From contig JAKUTX010000001.1 in the NCBI GenBank assembly GCA_022447855.1, positions 186,001 through 250,000 on the forward strand: a stretch of DNA of 64,000 nucleotides, written 5' to 3'. Below, piece by piece: positions 34,098 through 42,233 of the stretch. Positions within the stretch are counted from its first letter, which is position 1. Every line of letters starts with the position of its first letter. The stretch comes from UBA6927 sp022447855. Its GTDB lineage: Bacteria > Chloroflexota > Dehalococcoidia > Lucifugimonadales > UBA6927. Both the position numbers and the translations under genes were made by a program. Under the pieces are notes generated by a model. It searched no databases and was not told the origin of the DNA. It worked only from the letters and a program-made list of their open reading frames with translations.

Positions 34098-34670
34098 TTG
34101 AAATTATTCCGTGATTTAACTCACTCTTTTTTGATTGGCATATTCATTTTCTTATGTATTTCTATGTCTACTCAGAATTTTAGAGTTGAAGGTGAAAGTA
34201 TGTCACCTACTATAAAACCCAATGATCGGATTTTCATTGATAAGATTTCCTATATTCGGCTTAATTTCAAAAAACTAGGTGAATCGCTACCTTTCATTGA
34301 ATTTAATGACACAGTACTATTTGCATTCGACCCTCCAAAAAGAGGCGACATTTTAGTTTTCCAGTACCCTGAAAACCCTTCAAGAAGCTTTATCAAAAGA
34401 ATCATTGGATTACCTGGTGAAACTGTCGAAATGAAAAATGGAACCGTTCGCATCAATGGTATTCCACTTAAGGAACCCTATGTAGAAAAAAACTTTACTC
34501 AAGACCGAATATATATCCGAGTACCTGCGAAATCATATTTTGTTCTAGGAGATAATCGCCTGGTAAGTAATGACTCTAGAAGGTGGGGCGTAGTCCCATT
34601 AACTCACGCAGTTGGACAAACAGGAATTAGATATTGGCCAATTAGTCAAATCTCTACATCAATAGACTAG
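34098..34670 (+). CDS. lepB: Signal peptidase I
   Basis: Type I leader peptidase of 190 residues, anchored in the membrane and cleaving signal peptides outside. One transmembrane segment (about 9-26, FLIGIFIFLCISM) precedes the S26 catalytic domain: nucleophile Ser in VEGESMSPTI (about 35), general-base Lys in FIKRIIGLPGE (about 95), and C-terminal FVLGDNRLVSNDSRRWG. The TTG start has GAGG about six bases ahead. Convergent with the lipoate ligase-like gene. Confidence 0.94.
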   Translation: MKLFRDLTHSFLIGIFIFLCISMSTQNFRVEGESMSPTIKPNDRIFIDKISYIRLNFKKLGESLPFIEFNDTVLFAFDPPKRGDILVFQYPENPSRSFIKRIIGLPGETVEMKNGTVRINGIPLKEPYVEKNFTQDRIYIRVPAKSYFVLGDNRLVSNDSRRWGVVPLTHAVGQTGIRYWPISQISTSID

Positions 34671-34683
34671 GATTCCTTGTTTC

Positions 34684-35445
34684 CTATCTTTCAATCGAAT
34701 GGGATTTCTCTAAACTACGTGACAATTCAACAACACTTTTAGACAACACATCTTTTCTAATATCGAATTCAGACTCAAAGACAGAAATAATAGCTTCTCT
34801 AACTATTTCAACTGTAGTTCTCTTCTCGCCAAGAATTTTTTGATTTAAACTCCCCACAGTATTAGGGTCCCATTGAATATCTAATTGTCGATAAACATCC
34901 ACCAAAACAGATCGAATTGAATCCTGATCATCAATAACCAAAACTCCCCCAATATGTGCAGCTCCTCTTACAATCCTCTGACCAACCCCCATCACTTTGT
35001 AGCGCCCCTCTATATTAATACTATATTGTCCAGGACAATATTCTCCTGGGACTTCTCCAACATTCGCTGAATATCCTAATGCTTTCAATGATTCTAGAAT
35101 CAATTTTGATACAAGCTTAAATCGTGATTCAACGTTCTGTTGAGGAGAATCATCGGGAATAGTCCATGAAAAACCTAAAGTTCCTCTATGAAACACAGCT
35201 GCTCTCCCTCCTGCTAATCTCTTCACTGGAGAAAAACCATGCTTGAAAGAATAATCAACAGCCTTAGAAAAATTTTCGCATCTCAAATCCTGTGGTCCAA
35301 AAGCTAATACTGGACTTGGAACAAACAAACGTAACGTTTCTGGTTGCTTAGATTCAGCGGTAAGAGATAACAAAGCAGCTGAAATAGCTGTATTTGAAGC
35401 AGGTTGATCTAAAAAAGTTTCAGTGACTAATCGAATTTGGCGCAT
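34684..35445 (-). CDS. Lipoate-protein ligase A / octanoyltransferase family protein
   Basis: BPL/LPL-A fold enzyme of 253 residues that transfers lipoyl or octanoyl groups to carrier Lys residues. RLAGGRAAVFHRGTLGFSW is the family signature (about 78-96). EYCPGQYSINIEGRYKVMGVGQR (about 135-158; the Lys of GRYKVMG is the expected acyl-binding residue) and a C-terminal accessory region follow. Whether it is an LplA, a LipM-type octanoyltransferase or LipL cannot be settled. Single gene, convergent with lepB and divergent from the enolase-superfamily pair. Confidence 0.83.
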   Translation of the reverse strand: MRQIRLVTETFLDQPASNTAISAALLSLTAESKQPETLRLFVPSPVLAFGPQDLRCENFSKAVDYSFKHGFSPVKRLAGGRAAVFHRGTLGFSWTIPDDSPQQNVESRFKLVSKLILESLKALGYSANVGEVPGEYCPGQYSINIEGRYKVMGVGQRIVRGAAHIGGVLVIDDQDSIRSVLVDVYRQLDIQWDPNTVGSLNQKILGEKRTTVEIVREAIISVFESEFDIRKDVLSKSVVELSRSLEKSHSIER

Positions 35446-35492
35446 AACATAAAGTGATCAAATAATATAAAATATACTTCGTTGATTTCCCG

Positions 35493-35522
35493 AAATCATT
35501 ACTAAATGAATTATAATGATTT
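35493..35522. promoter_or_regulatory. Inverted repeat, possible operator
   Basis: AAATCATTA (35493-35501) and TAATGATTT (35514-35522) are exact inverted arms separated by 12 nt. They lie in the 174-nt gap between the lipoate ligase-like gene and the enolase pair, about 100 nt upstream of the latter's start. A dimeric regulator site is plausible but unproven. Confidence 0.35.
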
Positions 35523-35560
35523 TAAGATATCATTATCAACATGCAAAATCATTCTTACAA

Positions 35561-35576
35561 AATATCCCACGATATT
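35561..35576. promoter_or_regulatory. Second inverted repeat near the enolase-pair start
   Basis: AATATC (35561-35566) and GATATT (35571-35576) around CCAC. It lies 44 nt upstream of the ATG at 35620. It could be a small hairpin or an operator. Confidence 0.3.
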
Positions 35577-35619
35577 AAGATGTGAAATACCTAAGTACAC
35601 TTAATTTTTGAGGTTAAAA

Positions 35620-36807
35620 ATGAAAATCAAAAAAATTAGAGCTGTAGACATAAAATTCCCAACACCGAAAATTTTAAGTAAATCCAGGAAAACAAACTGG
35701 AATACATACGCTCCAAGAGTAGCTCCACTAAACAAATACTCAGAATTTTATGGACCGAATCTTTCAATTCCTGGCACTGATTTACGCCAAGTTTGGGTCC
35801 AAGTAATAGCTGAAGATGATACCTGGGGATTAGGTTTATGTGATTTCGGAGAACCTTGTGCAGCGTATATCGATTATTTCTATGCACCCTTACTCGAAGG
35901 TAGAGATTCTTTAGCCACCGAACTCTTAAATGATTTAATGTTCCGAGCTACTCAAAAAATAGGATATGGTGGTATAGACACTGTTGCTCAATCTGGAATT
36001 GATTTGGCACTATGGGATCTTAAGGGAAAATTACTACAACAACCTGTTTTTAGTCTTATAGGTGGACCTGCTAGAGATTCCATAAAACTGTATGCAACAT
36101 CTGATGACCTAGAGTGGTCAAAAGAACTAGGTTTCGAATCATTTAAAGTAAGTAATCCAGTACATTACGAAGATGGTATAAAAGGACTAGACATATTAGA
36201 AGACAAGATAGGTAATGCAAGGGAAATAATTGGGAATTCCTCAGAACTAATGTTTAACCCTGTGATGTCTTTCAATGTTGAATTCGCTACTAGAGTAGCC
36301 GACAGATTAAAACCTTTTAATTTACGCTGGCTTGAAGAGCCACTAATGCCAAATAACCTTGAAGGACATATCGAACTTAAGAAAAATATTACTCATGTTC
36401 CGTTAGCCACAGGTGAACACCATCATGGACGAATTGCTTTCCGACAATTAATTGAAAACCGTGCAGTTGATGTGATACAGCCAGATATTAAATGGTGTGG
36501 AGGATTATCTGAAATGATTAAAATTTATCATTTGGCTGAATCCGCAGGCATCATAACTGTTCCACATACAGGTGCCGGACATCCTTTTGGACAACATTTT
36601 TCAATCGCAATGCCTGAATCTCCGATCGCAGAATATTGGATGGGATCAGACCCTGGAATCCCACTAGAAGAAACTCGGCAAATCCCTGGTATGTCTATGC
36701 CAAAAAACGGGCAGGTTAAACCGTCTAATGCTCCTGGATTCGGATTAGAAATCCCTGAAGATTGGATCACTCCATGGGATCATTCTAGGGCAATGAAAAT
36801 TCGGTAA
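35620..36807 (+). CDS. L-rhamnonate dehydratase-like enolase-superfamily protein
   Basis: Enolase-superfamily protein of about 395 residues resembling L-rhamnonate dehydratase (RhmD): the N-terminal NTWNTYAPRVAPLN-type block (here KTNWNTYAPRVAPLN), SGIDLALWDLKGK, SNPVHYEDG, ATGEHHHGRIAFR and QPDIKWCGGL. Catalytic-type His is in VPHTGAGHP. Two metal ligands are visible (Glu in RWLEEPLMP, Glu in TGEHHH), but the first, usually Asp, is Asn in LMFNPVMSF. That could lower or change Mg binding, so activity is uncertain. Start at ATG 35620 with GAGG six bases ahead. Spaced 3 nt from the next enolase-superfamily gene, with the rhamnose-mutarotase-like gene 4 kb away. Confidence 0.82.
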   Translation: MKIKKIRAVDIKFPTPKILSKSRKTNWNTYAPRVAPLNKYSEFYGPNLSIPGTDLRQVWVQVIAEDDTWGLGLCDFGEPCAAYIDYFYAPLLEGRDSLATELLNDLMFRATQKIGYGGIDTVAQSGIDLALWDLKGKLLQQPVFSLIGGPARDSIKLYATSDDLEWSKELGFESFKVSNPVHYEDGIKGLDILEDKIGNAREIIGNSSELMFNPVMSFNVEFATRVADRLKPFNLRWLEEPLMPNNLEGHIELKKNITHVPLATGEHHHGRIAFRQLIENRAVDVIQPDIKWCGGLSEMIKIYHLAESAGIITVPHTGAGHPFGQHFSIAMPESPIAEYWMGSDPGIPLEETRQIPGMSMPKNGQVKPSNAPGFGLEIPEDWITPWDHSRAMKIR

Positions 36808-36810
36808 ATT

Positions 36811-37905
36811 ATGACGATCCAAAAAATTACAACAGAAATATTCCATATACCTCTGCCAAAAGTACTATCAGATTCCACCCACGGTGATATTGAATTTTTC
36901 GAACTAATTTCAGTAAGAATATATGACTCCTCAGGAGATTATGGACTAGGCTATACCTATACAACTGGTACTGGAGGAAGTGCAATAGCATCACATATCA
37001 AAGATGATTTTTCTTCCATATTAATTGGAATTGAACCAAACAATATTGAGGAAATTTGGAATAAGCTTTGGTGGCATGTGCACTTTGCTGGAAGAGGTGG
37101 AGCAATGTCTTTTGCCATTTCAGCAGTTGATATAGCACTATGGGATTTAAAAGGGAAACAAGAGTCAAAACCCATTTGGAAAATCTTGGGAGGAGAAAAC
37201 CCAAATGTTCAAGTTTATGCAGGCGGGGTTGACTTACAATTCAGTATGCATGAACTTATAACCCAAACAGAATCCTTCTTAAACAACGGTTTTAACGCAA
37301 TAAAAATGAAAATTGGTCGACAGAACATATCTAAGGATATTGAACGCATTGCTAAAATTCGTTCTGTATTGGGAAATAATCGAAAATTAATGGTTGATGC
37401 AAATATGAATTGGACTGTTGATCAAGCAATACAAGCAGCAAGACTCATGCAACCATATAATGTTTTTTGGTTTGAAGAACCTACAATTCCTGAAGATATA
37501 GAAGGTCACATTAGAATCCAAAATGAAGGAGGAATTCCAATCGCAACCGGAGAAAATTTCCATAATGTTTTTGAATTCGAACACTTCATTTCATCACATG
37601 CTGTATCTTTCCCAGAGCCTGACGTTGCTACTATAGGAGGAATTACCGCCTGGATGAAAGTAGCAAAAATGGCGCTAAAATCTAACCTTCCAATTACATC
37701 TCACGGCGTTCACGATCTTCACGTACATCTCCTTGCAGCAGCACCAAATTCATCAATGATGGAAGTCCACGCATTCGGATTAGAAAATTATATTGTCGAA
37801 CCATTACAAATAGTGAATGGAAATACTATAGCTCCTAACAGACCGGGACATGGTGTAGAATTTGATTTCGAAAAACTAACTCCACTAAGAATTGGCAATT
37901 TTTAA
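36811..37905 (+). CDS. Enolase-superfamily enzyme, mandelate racemase subgroup
   Basis: Enolase-superfamily enzyme of 364 residues, probably an acid-sugar dehydratase or racemase. KMK in FNAIKMKIGR (about 165-169) is the paired-Lys motif, followed by metal ligands Asp in LMVDANMNW, Glu in WFEEPTIP and Glu in IATGENFH, and the His of TSHGVHDLHVH. All catalytic residues of the mandelate racemase subgroup are present. It pairs with the Asn-substituted enolase upstream, 3 nt away. A tRNA-Lys follows 44 nt downstream. Sugar-acid specificity cannot be predicted. Confidence 0.88.
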   Translation: MTIQKITTEIFHIPLPKVLSDSTHGDIEFFELISVRIYDSSGDYGLGYTYTTGTGGSAIASHIKDDFSSILIGIEPNNIEEIWNKLWWHVHFAGRGGAMSFAISAVDIALWDLKGKQESKPIWKILGGENPNVQVYAGGVDLQFSMHELITQTESFLNNGFNAIKMKIGRQNISKDIERIAKIRSVLGNNRKLMVDANMNWTVDQAIQAARLMQPYNVFWFEEPTIPEDIEGHIRIQNEGGIPIATGENFHNVFEFEHFISSHAVSFPEPDVATIGGITAWMKVAKMALKSNLPITSHGVHDLHVHLLAAAPNSSMMEVHAFGLENYIVEPLQIVNGNTIAPNRPGHGVEFDFEKLTPLRIGNF

Positions 37906-37949
37906 AACATCTTTTCATCAAACTAATGTAAAATGGTAGGGTTGAACAA

Positions 37950-38023
37950 GGGCCGGTAGCTCAGTTTGGCAGAGCATCGGACTTTTAATCCGAGTGTCCT
38001 GGGTTCGAGTCCCAGCCGGCTCA
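37950..38023 (+). tRNA. tRNA-Lys (UUU)
   Basis: Cloverleaf: acceptor GGGCCGG with CCGGCTC, D-arm AGCTCAGTTTGGCAGAGCA, anticodon arm TCGGA-CTTTTAA-TCCGA (anticodon TTT), T-arm CTGGGTTCGAGTCCCAG, discriminator A. CCA is not encoded; CAC follows. It lies between the enolase-superfamily pair and the ThuA-like gene. Confidence 0.96.
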
Positions 38024-38080
38024 CACTTGTTCTTCAATCACTAAAGCAATAATTTGAAAACAACAAAGTGGGGCTGATAA

Positions 38081-38755
38081 ATGTCAAAAAACGCTTTAAT
38101 GGTATGGGGAGGTTGGCCTGGTCATTCACCAAAACAATGTACCGAGTTATTCGCTCCCTGGCTAGAATCTCAGAAATACTCAGTAACAATTTCCGATTCA
38201 CTAGATATTTATTTAGATACTAATTTGTTAGACTCAATGGACTTGATCATACCAATATGGACTCAAGGAATACTCCATGAAAAACACACCTCCAATTTAC
38301 TTGAAGCTATAGCCAATGGAACTGGCATTGCAGGATGGCATGGATGTATGGGTGACTCATTTCGAGAAAATGTAAATTACCAATTCATGGTTGGAGGTCA
38401 GTGGGTGGCGCATCCAGGAGGAATCATCAAGTATAAAGTAAAAATACTGTCTCCCTCAGACCCAATAATGCATGGATTAACGGATTTTGAAGTATTCAGC
38501 GAACAGTATTACATGCATGTTGATCCATCCAATGAAGTCTTAGCGACAACTTCTTTTTCTGGCAAAGAAAATATTAGCAAAATTGCTCCTTATAATTCTC
38601 CATGGATCCAAGGATGTGAAATGCCTGTAATCTGGAAACGCCACTGGGGAAGAGGAAAAGTATTTTATTCTTCTATTGGCCATAAGCCAGATGATTTTGA
38701 AATTCCTGAAGTTTTAGAAATTACAAAGCGTGGACTATTATGGGCTAGTAGATAA
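38081..38755 (+). CDS. ThuA-like domain protein
   Basis: Type-1 glutamine-amidotransferase-like ThuA domain protein of 224 residues. It opens with ALMVWGGWPGHSPKQCTELF, has the GIAGWHGCMGDSFRENVNYQFMVGGQW block around residues 86-110, then PSDPIMHGL, QYYMHVDPSNEVLAT, PVIWKRHWGRGKVFYSSIGHKPDDF. The order matches ThuA-domain proteins of sugar catabolism. It is paired with a Gfo/Idh oxidoreductase, the ThuA-ThuB arrangement described for trehalose and other disaccharide use in Rhizobiales. Confidence 0.85.
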   Translation: MSKNALMVWGGWPGHSPKQCTELFAPWLESQKYSVTISDSLDIYLDTNLLDSMDLIIPIWTQGILHEKHTSNLLEAIANGTGIAGWHGCMGDSFRENVNYQFMVGGQWVAHPGGIIKYKVKILSPSDPIMHGLTDFEVFSEQYYMHVDPSNEVLATTSFSGKENISKIAPYNSPWIQGCEMPVIWKRHWGRGKVFYSSIGHKPDDFEIPEVLEITKRGLLWASR

Positions 38756-38769
38756 TAGAATTGGAATTA

Positions 38770-39876
38770 ATGAAAAACACAAATCCAGCAAAGATTGAAA
38801 AGAAATGCAGAAACATTGGGATTATTGGATGCGGGCACATCAGTAATCAATATCTTGCAAATCTTTCACAAATTAACGATGTTGAAGTAATCGCATGTTC
38901 AGACATTGACATTAAGAAAGCCAAAAACCAATCTCTAAAATACGGAATCCCTAAAACTCTTTCTACAAAAGAACTTCTTTCCGACAATACAATTGACATT
39001 ATCCTTAACCTCACTGTTCCGAACAGTCATTATGAAGTTTCTATTGCTGCTTTGAAATCTGGCAAACATGTTTATAGTGAAAAACCACTCGCAATCAACA
39101 AAAAAGATGGCAATGAAATTATCCGAAATGCATCAGAACTTGGACTCCAAGTAGGATGTGCCCCAGACACATTTTTGGGTGGCGGAATACAAACATGCCG
39201 CAAAATAATCGCCGATGGATTAATCGGGAAACCTATTGCCGCGACTGCCTTCATGACTAACCATGGGCATGAAAATTGGCATCCCTCACCTGAATTTTAT
39301 TACCAAAAAGGTGGTGGCCCAATGTTTGACATGGGTCCCTATTACCTCACCGCGCTAATTTATTTGCTCGGACGAGCAGTCAGAGTTGCTGGTGCCACTC
39401 AAAAAACATTCTCATCAAGAACAATTACCAGCCAACCTGACAGAATAAGACAAATAAAAGTTGAAGTACCTACACATGTAACTTCCGTCATAAACTTTGA
39501 AGAAAATGCGATTGCCACAATAATAACCAGTTTCGATATTTGGGATGCAAATCTACCGAAAATTGAAATCTACGGAACAAAAGGGACTCTTTCAGTACCT
39601 GATCCTAATAAATTCGATGGTGAAGTGTTTTTAAAAACCGAAAAGTCAGAATCATGGGAATCTATACCATTAGTGCATAATTCTACTGGTAGAGGTATCG
39701 GTCTATCAGAAATGATTAATGCCATAAACAATGGCCAAACACCGCTAGCCAACGGAGAAATGGCATTCCATGTATTGGATGTAATGGAATCAATTCACGA
39801 ATCTTCAGAAACAGGAAAACATGTGAATATTACATCACCATATTCACAATCACCAATTTATTCACCAATTAAATGA
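38770..39876 (+). CDS. Gfo/Idh/MocA-family oxidoreductase, ThuB-like partner
   Basis: NAD(P)-dependent sugar or cyclitol oxidoreductase of about 368 residues. The Rossmann motif is IGIIGCGHISNQYL, the central strand ends in LNLTVPNSHY, and the EKP motif EKPLAINKKDG (about 103) carries the catalytic-type Lys. The C-terminal domain has GPMFDMGPYYLTALIYLLG. It follows the ThuA-like gene by 14 nt and probably acts with it on a sugar derivative. The ATG at 38770 is used; an in-frame TTG at 38761 is possible. Confidence 0.87.
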   Translation: MKNTNPAKIEKKCRNIGIIGCGHISNQYLANLSQINDVEVIACSDIDIKKAKNQSLKYGIPKTLSTKELLSDNTIDIILNLTVPNSHYEVSIAALKSGKHVYSEKPLAINKKDGNEIIRNASELGLQVGCAPDTFLGGGIQTCRKIIADGLIGKPIAATAFMTNHGHENWHPSPEFYYQKGGGPMFDMGPYYLTALIYLLGRAVRVAGATQKTFSSRTITSQPDRIRQIKVEVPTHVTSVINFEENAIATIITSFDIWDANLPKIEIYGTKGTLSVPDPNKFDGEVFLKTEKSESWESIPLVHNSTGRGIGLSEMINAINNGQTPLANGEMAFHVLDVMESIHESSETGKHVNITSPYSQSPIYSPIK

Positions 39877-39899
39877 AATTTAAAATTTTCGCTGACTTT

Positions 39900-40772
39900 T
39901 CAAATACTGTATAAGTTCTTAGTGTTTGCAGAAAACATCGCAACTTTCTCATCAGAAGAAAAATCTTGGATTATATCTAGGTACGAATCAACAACATTCT
40001 CATAAGAACTCCACAAACTATCGATTGGCCAATTAGTTGCGAAAATAACTCTACTAGGACCAAAAGAATCTATGCAATGTAATACATAGGGCCGGATTGA
40101 ATCCACACTCCAATTATTATCTCCCATTCCTAGTCCAGAGATTTTAATATATATATTTTCAGCTTTTGAAGCCGTTAAAATCCCCTGTCTCCAAAATTCA
40201 AAATATTCTTTAGTACGCTCCATTGGCAATCCTGCATGATCAAGTACTATTTGTATATTTGGAAATTCATTTGCAAGTGATACTACTTTCGCCATTTCAT
40301 GCCATTCCGCAGCAATACTAGAAACAAGATCAAATTTTTCTAATAAAGAAAAACCCTCCTTGAATGAAGGATCAACCAAATAATCACCATCCGAAAAATC
40401 CCGCACACCTTTCATATTCTCGAATGAACAATGCCTTTCTAGGACATCTTCTACATTTGAATATTTTAGATCAGCATGAGCGACAATAGCATTTGGGAAT
40501 CCTGTACGTTCGAAAGATTCTTGGAGCCATTCTGTCTCTTTTACTGGATCTTTTGAACCTATAGCCGCTTGAACATGTACTGCCTGAATGACGTTAGAAG
40601 AACGTGTCTCTGCAATATAATCTTCAGCAAAATAACTACGTTCTGCTAATTTCTGTATTTGTGGCCCCAATACGGGATGTGGCACTCCAGGTTGCCAATG
40701 AGCATAAAACAAATCAGGGTGCTTCATATCATAGTAATGAACATGCGCGTCAACAAATTCTATTTTTTGCAT
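39900..40772 (-). CDS. Amidohydrolase-2 family lactonase-like protein
   Basis: TIM-barrel metal-dependent hydrolase of 290 residues, in the family of 2-pyrone-4,6-dicarboxylate lactonase and L-fuconolactonase. The metal site is seen as FVDAHVHYYD (HxH), MKGVRDFSDGDYL, IVLDHAGLP (His) and FATNWPID (Asp). In the rhamnose and fucose oxidative routes these enzymes hydrolyse the lactone formed by a dehydrogenase. The last gene of a seven-gene minus-strand run. AGTGAGG lies upstream of the ATG. Substrate is inferred from the mutarotase neighbour. Confidence 0.85.
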   Translation of the reverse strand: MQKIEFVDAHVHYYDMKHPDLFYAHWQPGVPHPVLGPQIQKLAERSYFAEDYIAETRSSNVIQAVHVQAAIGSKDPVKETEWLQESFERTGFPNAIVAHADLKYSNVEDVLERHCSFENMKGVRDFSDGDYLVDPSFKEGFSLLEKFDLVSSIAAEWHEMAKVVSLANEFPNIQIVLDHAGLPMERTKEYFEFWRQGILTASKAENIYIKISGLGMGDNNWSVDSIRPYVLHCIDSFGPSRVIFATNWPIDSLWSSYENVVDSYLDIIQDFSSDEKVAMFSANTKNLYSI

Positions 40773-40813
40773 AAATCCTCACTTGTCTGATTAAAATAAG
40801 AGTTGAAAACAAT

Positions 40814-41134
40814 CTATCCTGTATGGAAAACTTCTTCCAATTTCAACATTGATTGATCTGGTAATCCTGATAGATTTTCAAAATAAGGTTCCATGAATCT
40901 CTGCCATTTCGAATTTATTTCTTCTTTAGCCATTCCATCTAGACAAGACTGAAAATCTTCGGAAGCCTCAACATAACCAAATAATGTCCCATCTTCTGTT
41001 GCAAAAATTGAATAATTTGACCAGCCATTTCTTCTAAGAGCTTCAAGCATTTCAGGCCAAACTCTCTGGTGATGTAATTTATATTCACTTAATTTTTCTT
41101 TTTTGACTTTTAAAATAAATCCTGTCCTTTCCAT
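40814..41134 (-). CDS. rhaM: L-rhamnose mutarotase-like protein
   Basis: RhaM/DUF718 mutarotase of 106 residues, which interconverts sugar anomers. The family signature is clear: ERTGFILKVKKEKLSEYKLHH, RVWPEMLEALRRNGWSNYSIF, and GTLFGYVEASEDF, then the trailing EINSKWQRFMEPYF. The conserved His of HHQRVWPEM and the tyrosines and Trp expected for the active site are visible. A GGAGG site precedes the ATG. The family also contains L-fucose mutarotases, so a deoxyhexose is likely but not which one. Confidence 0.9.
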   Translation of the reverse strand: MERTGFILKVKKEKLSEYKLHHQRVWPEMLEALRRNGWSNYSIFATEDGTLFGYVEASEDFQSCLDGMAKEEINSKWQRFMEPYFENLSGLPDQSMLKLEEVFHTG

Positions 41135-41150
41135 TATTAGACCTCCAATT

Positions 41151-42209
41151 TCAAATAATGATTTTCACAGATTGATTTGTATGAGCAGATTTATACCCCG
41201 CTTCTAAAAATTCTATTGCCCGTGCTCCGACCCAACCAGGGGATTTATTTTCACCTTCCCCAGCAATCAAATCTACAAAAGACCTGACAGGCAAATACGA
41301 TTTGTACACTTCATCTAGTTCTAAATCAGGAAAATCTTCCACTTCTCCATTTTTGAGATGCATACTCAATTTACCATGTATAATATCCTGCCGAATGAAT
41401 CCTTTGGAACCATAATAAATCAATGTCTGATCTAAGGTTTGTTCCGGGGTAGCACCTCCATGAGAACCAATAGTTCCAATAGCACCATTGGTTAACCGAA
41501 AACTAAAAGAATCAATTAAATCAACTTTCAAATCAGAATTATTCATAAATGCAAAAACTTCATCTCCTCGTAATCCTGTAACCCAAAATAACATGCCCAA
41601 TGGGTGAACAACTTGAAGGAATCCTTGCCCTCCACCAGAATTTAACGGATTAGAATAAGAATCTACTTCTGGAGCAGTGAGACGAAATTCAAATGCATCA
41701 GAGTATTTTTCAGGATTCCCTCGTAAATACTCTTCAACCCAAGAAGTATAGAGAATAGAAATGAAATCAATCTCCCCAATCTGGCCAGACTGCACCAAGC
41801 GTCTAGCGATTTGTGCATGATCACTAAAATGATACGTATATCCAACCATCAGATGTAACTTTTTAGAATCAGCTAATTGAACTAAATCCCATGCATGCTT
41901 TGACTCTAGAGTCATGGGTTTTTCAACAAAAACATGTAACCCTGCTTCTAATGCATCTTTGGCAATTTGATAGTGATAAGAATGTTGTACAGCAATTACC
42001 ACACCGTCCAATTTTGCCGTTGCAAACATTTCTTTATAATCTTCAAAAGTTAAATCAATTCCGAAGTAATCTGCAGCCTTTGATAATTTTGCCGATTTGA
42101 GTTCCGCAATAGCACAAAAATCTGCTTTATCATATGACCTCAAGCTCGGCATGTGATGATCAGTAGACCACCATCCAGCACCAATAACACCAATCCTTGG
42201 ATTAGTCAT
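41151..42209 (-). CDS. Gfo/Idh/MocA-family oxidoreductase
   Basis: NAD(P)-dependent oxidoreductase of 352 residues. Nucleotide site is IGVIGAGWWSTDHHMPSL (4-21), GVVIAVQHSYHYQIAKDAL, then the EKPMTLESKHAWDL motif (about 95) with the catalytic Lys. The C-terminal domain has SGGGQGFLQVVHPLGMLFW and SVIDSFSFRLTNGAIG-like DSFSFRLTNGAIGTIGSHGG. AAGGAG lies ahead of the ATG. It probably oxidises the sugar taken up by the coencoded importer. It differs from the ThuB-like paralogue 2 kb away. Confidence 0.87.
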   Translation of the reverse strand: MTNPRIGVIGAGWWSTDHHMPSLRSYDKADFCAIAELKSAKLSKAADYFGIDLTFEDYKEMFATAKLDGVVIAVQHSYHYQIAKDALEAGLHVFVEKPMTLESKHAWDLVQLADSKKLHLMVGYTYHFSDHAQIARRLVQSGQIGEIDFISILYTSWVEEYLRGNPEKYSDAFEFRLTAPEVDSYSNPLNSGGGQGFLQVVHPLGMLFWVTGLRGDEVFAFMNNSDLKVDLIDSFSFRLTNGAIGTIGSHGGATPEQTLDQTLIYYGSKGFIRQDIIHGKLSMHLKNGEVEDFPDLELDEVYKSYLPVRSFVDLIAGEGENKSPGWVGARAIEFLEAGYKSAHTNQSVKIII

Positions 42210-42233
42210 AAAGTGAACTCCTTTTAGGATTAG

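Noticed and set aside
37906..38080. Integrated element at tRNA-Lys
   Set aside because: No integrase and no repeat of the tRNA 3' end was noticed downstream within the window.
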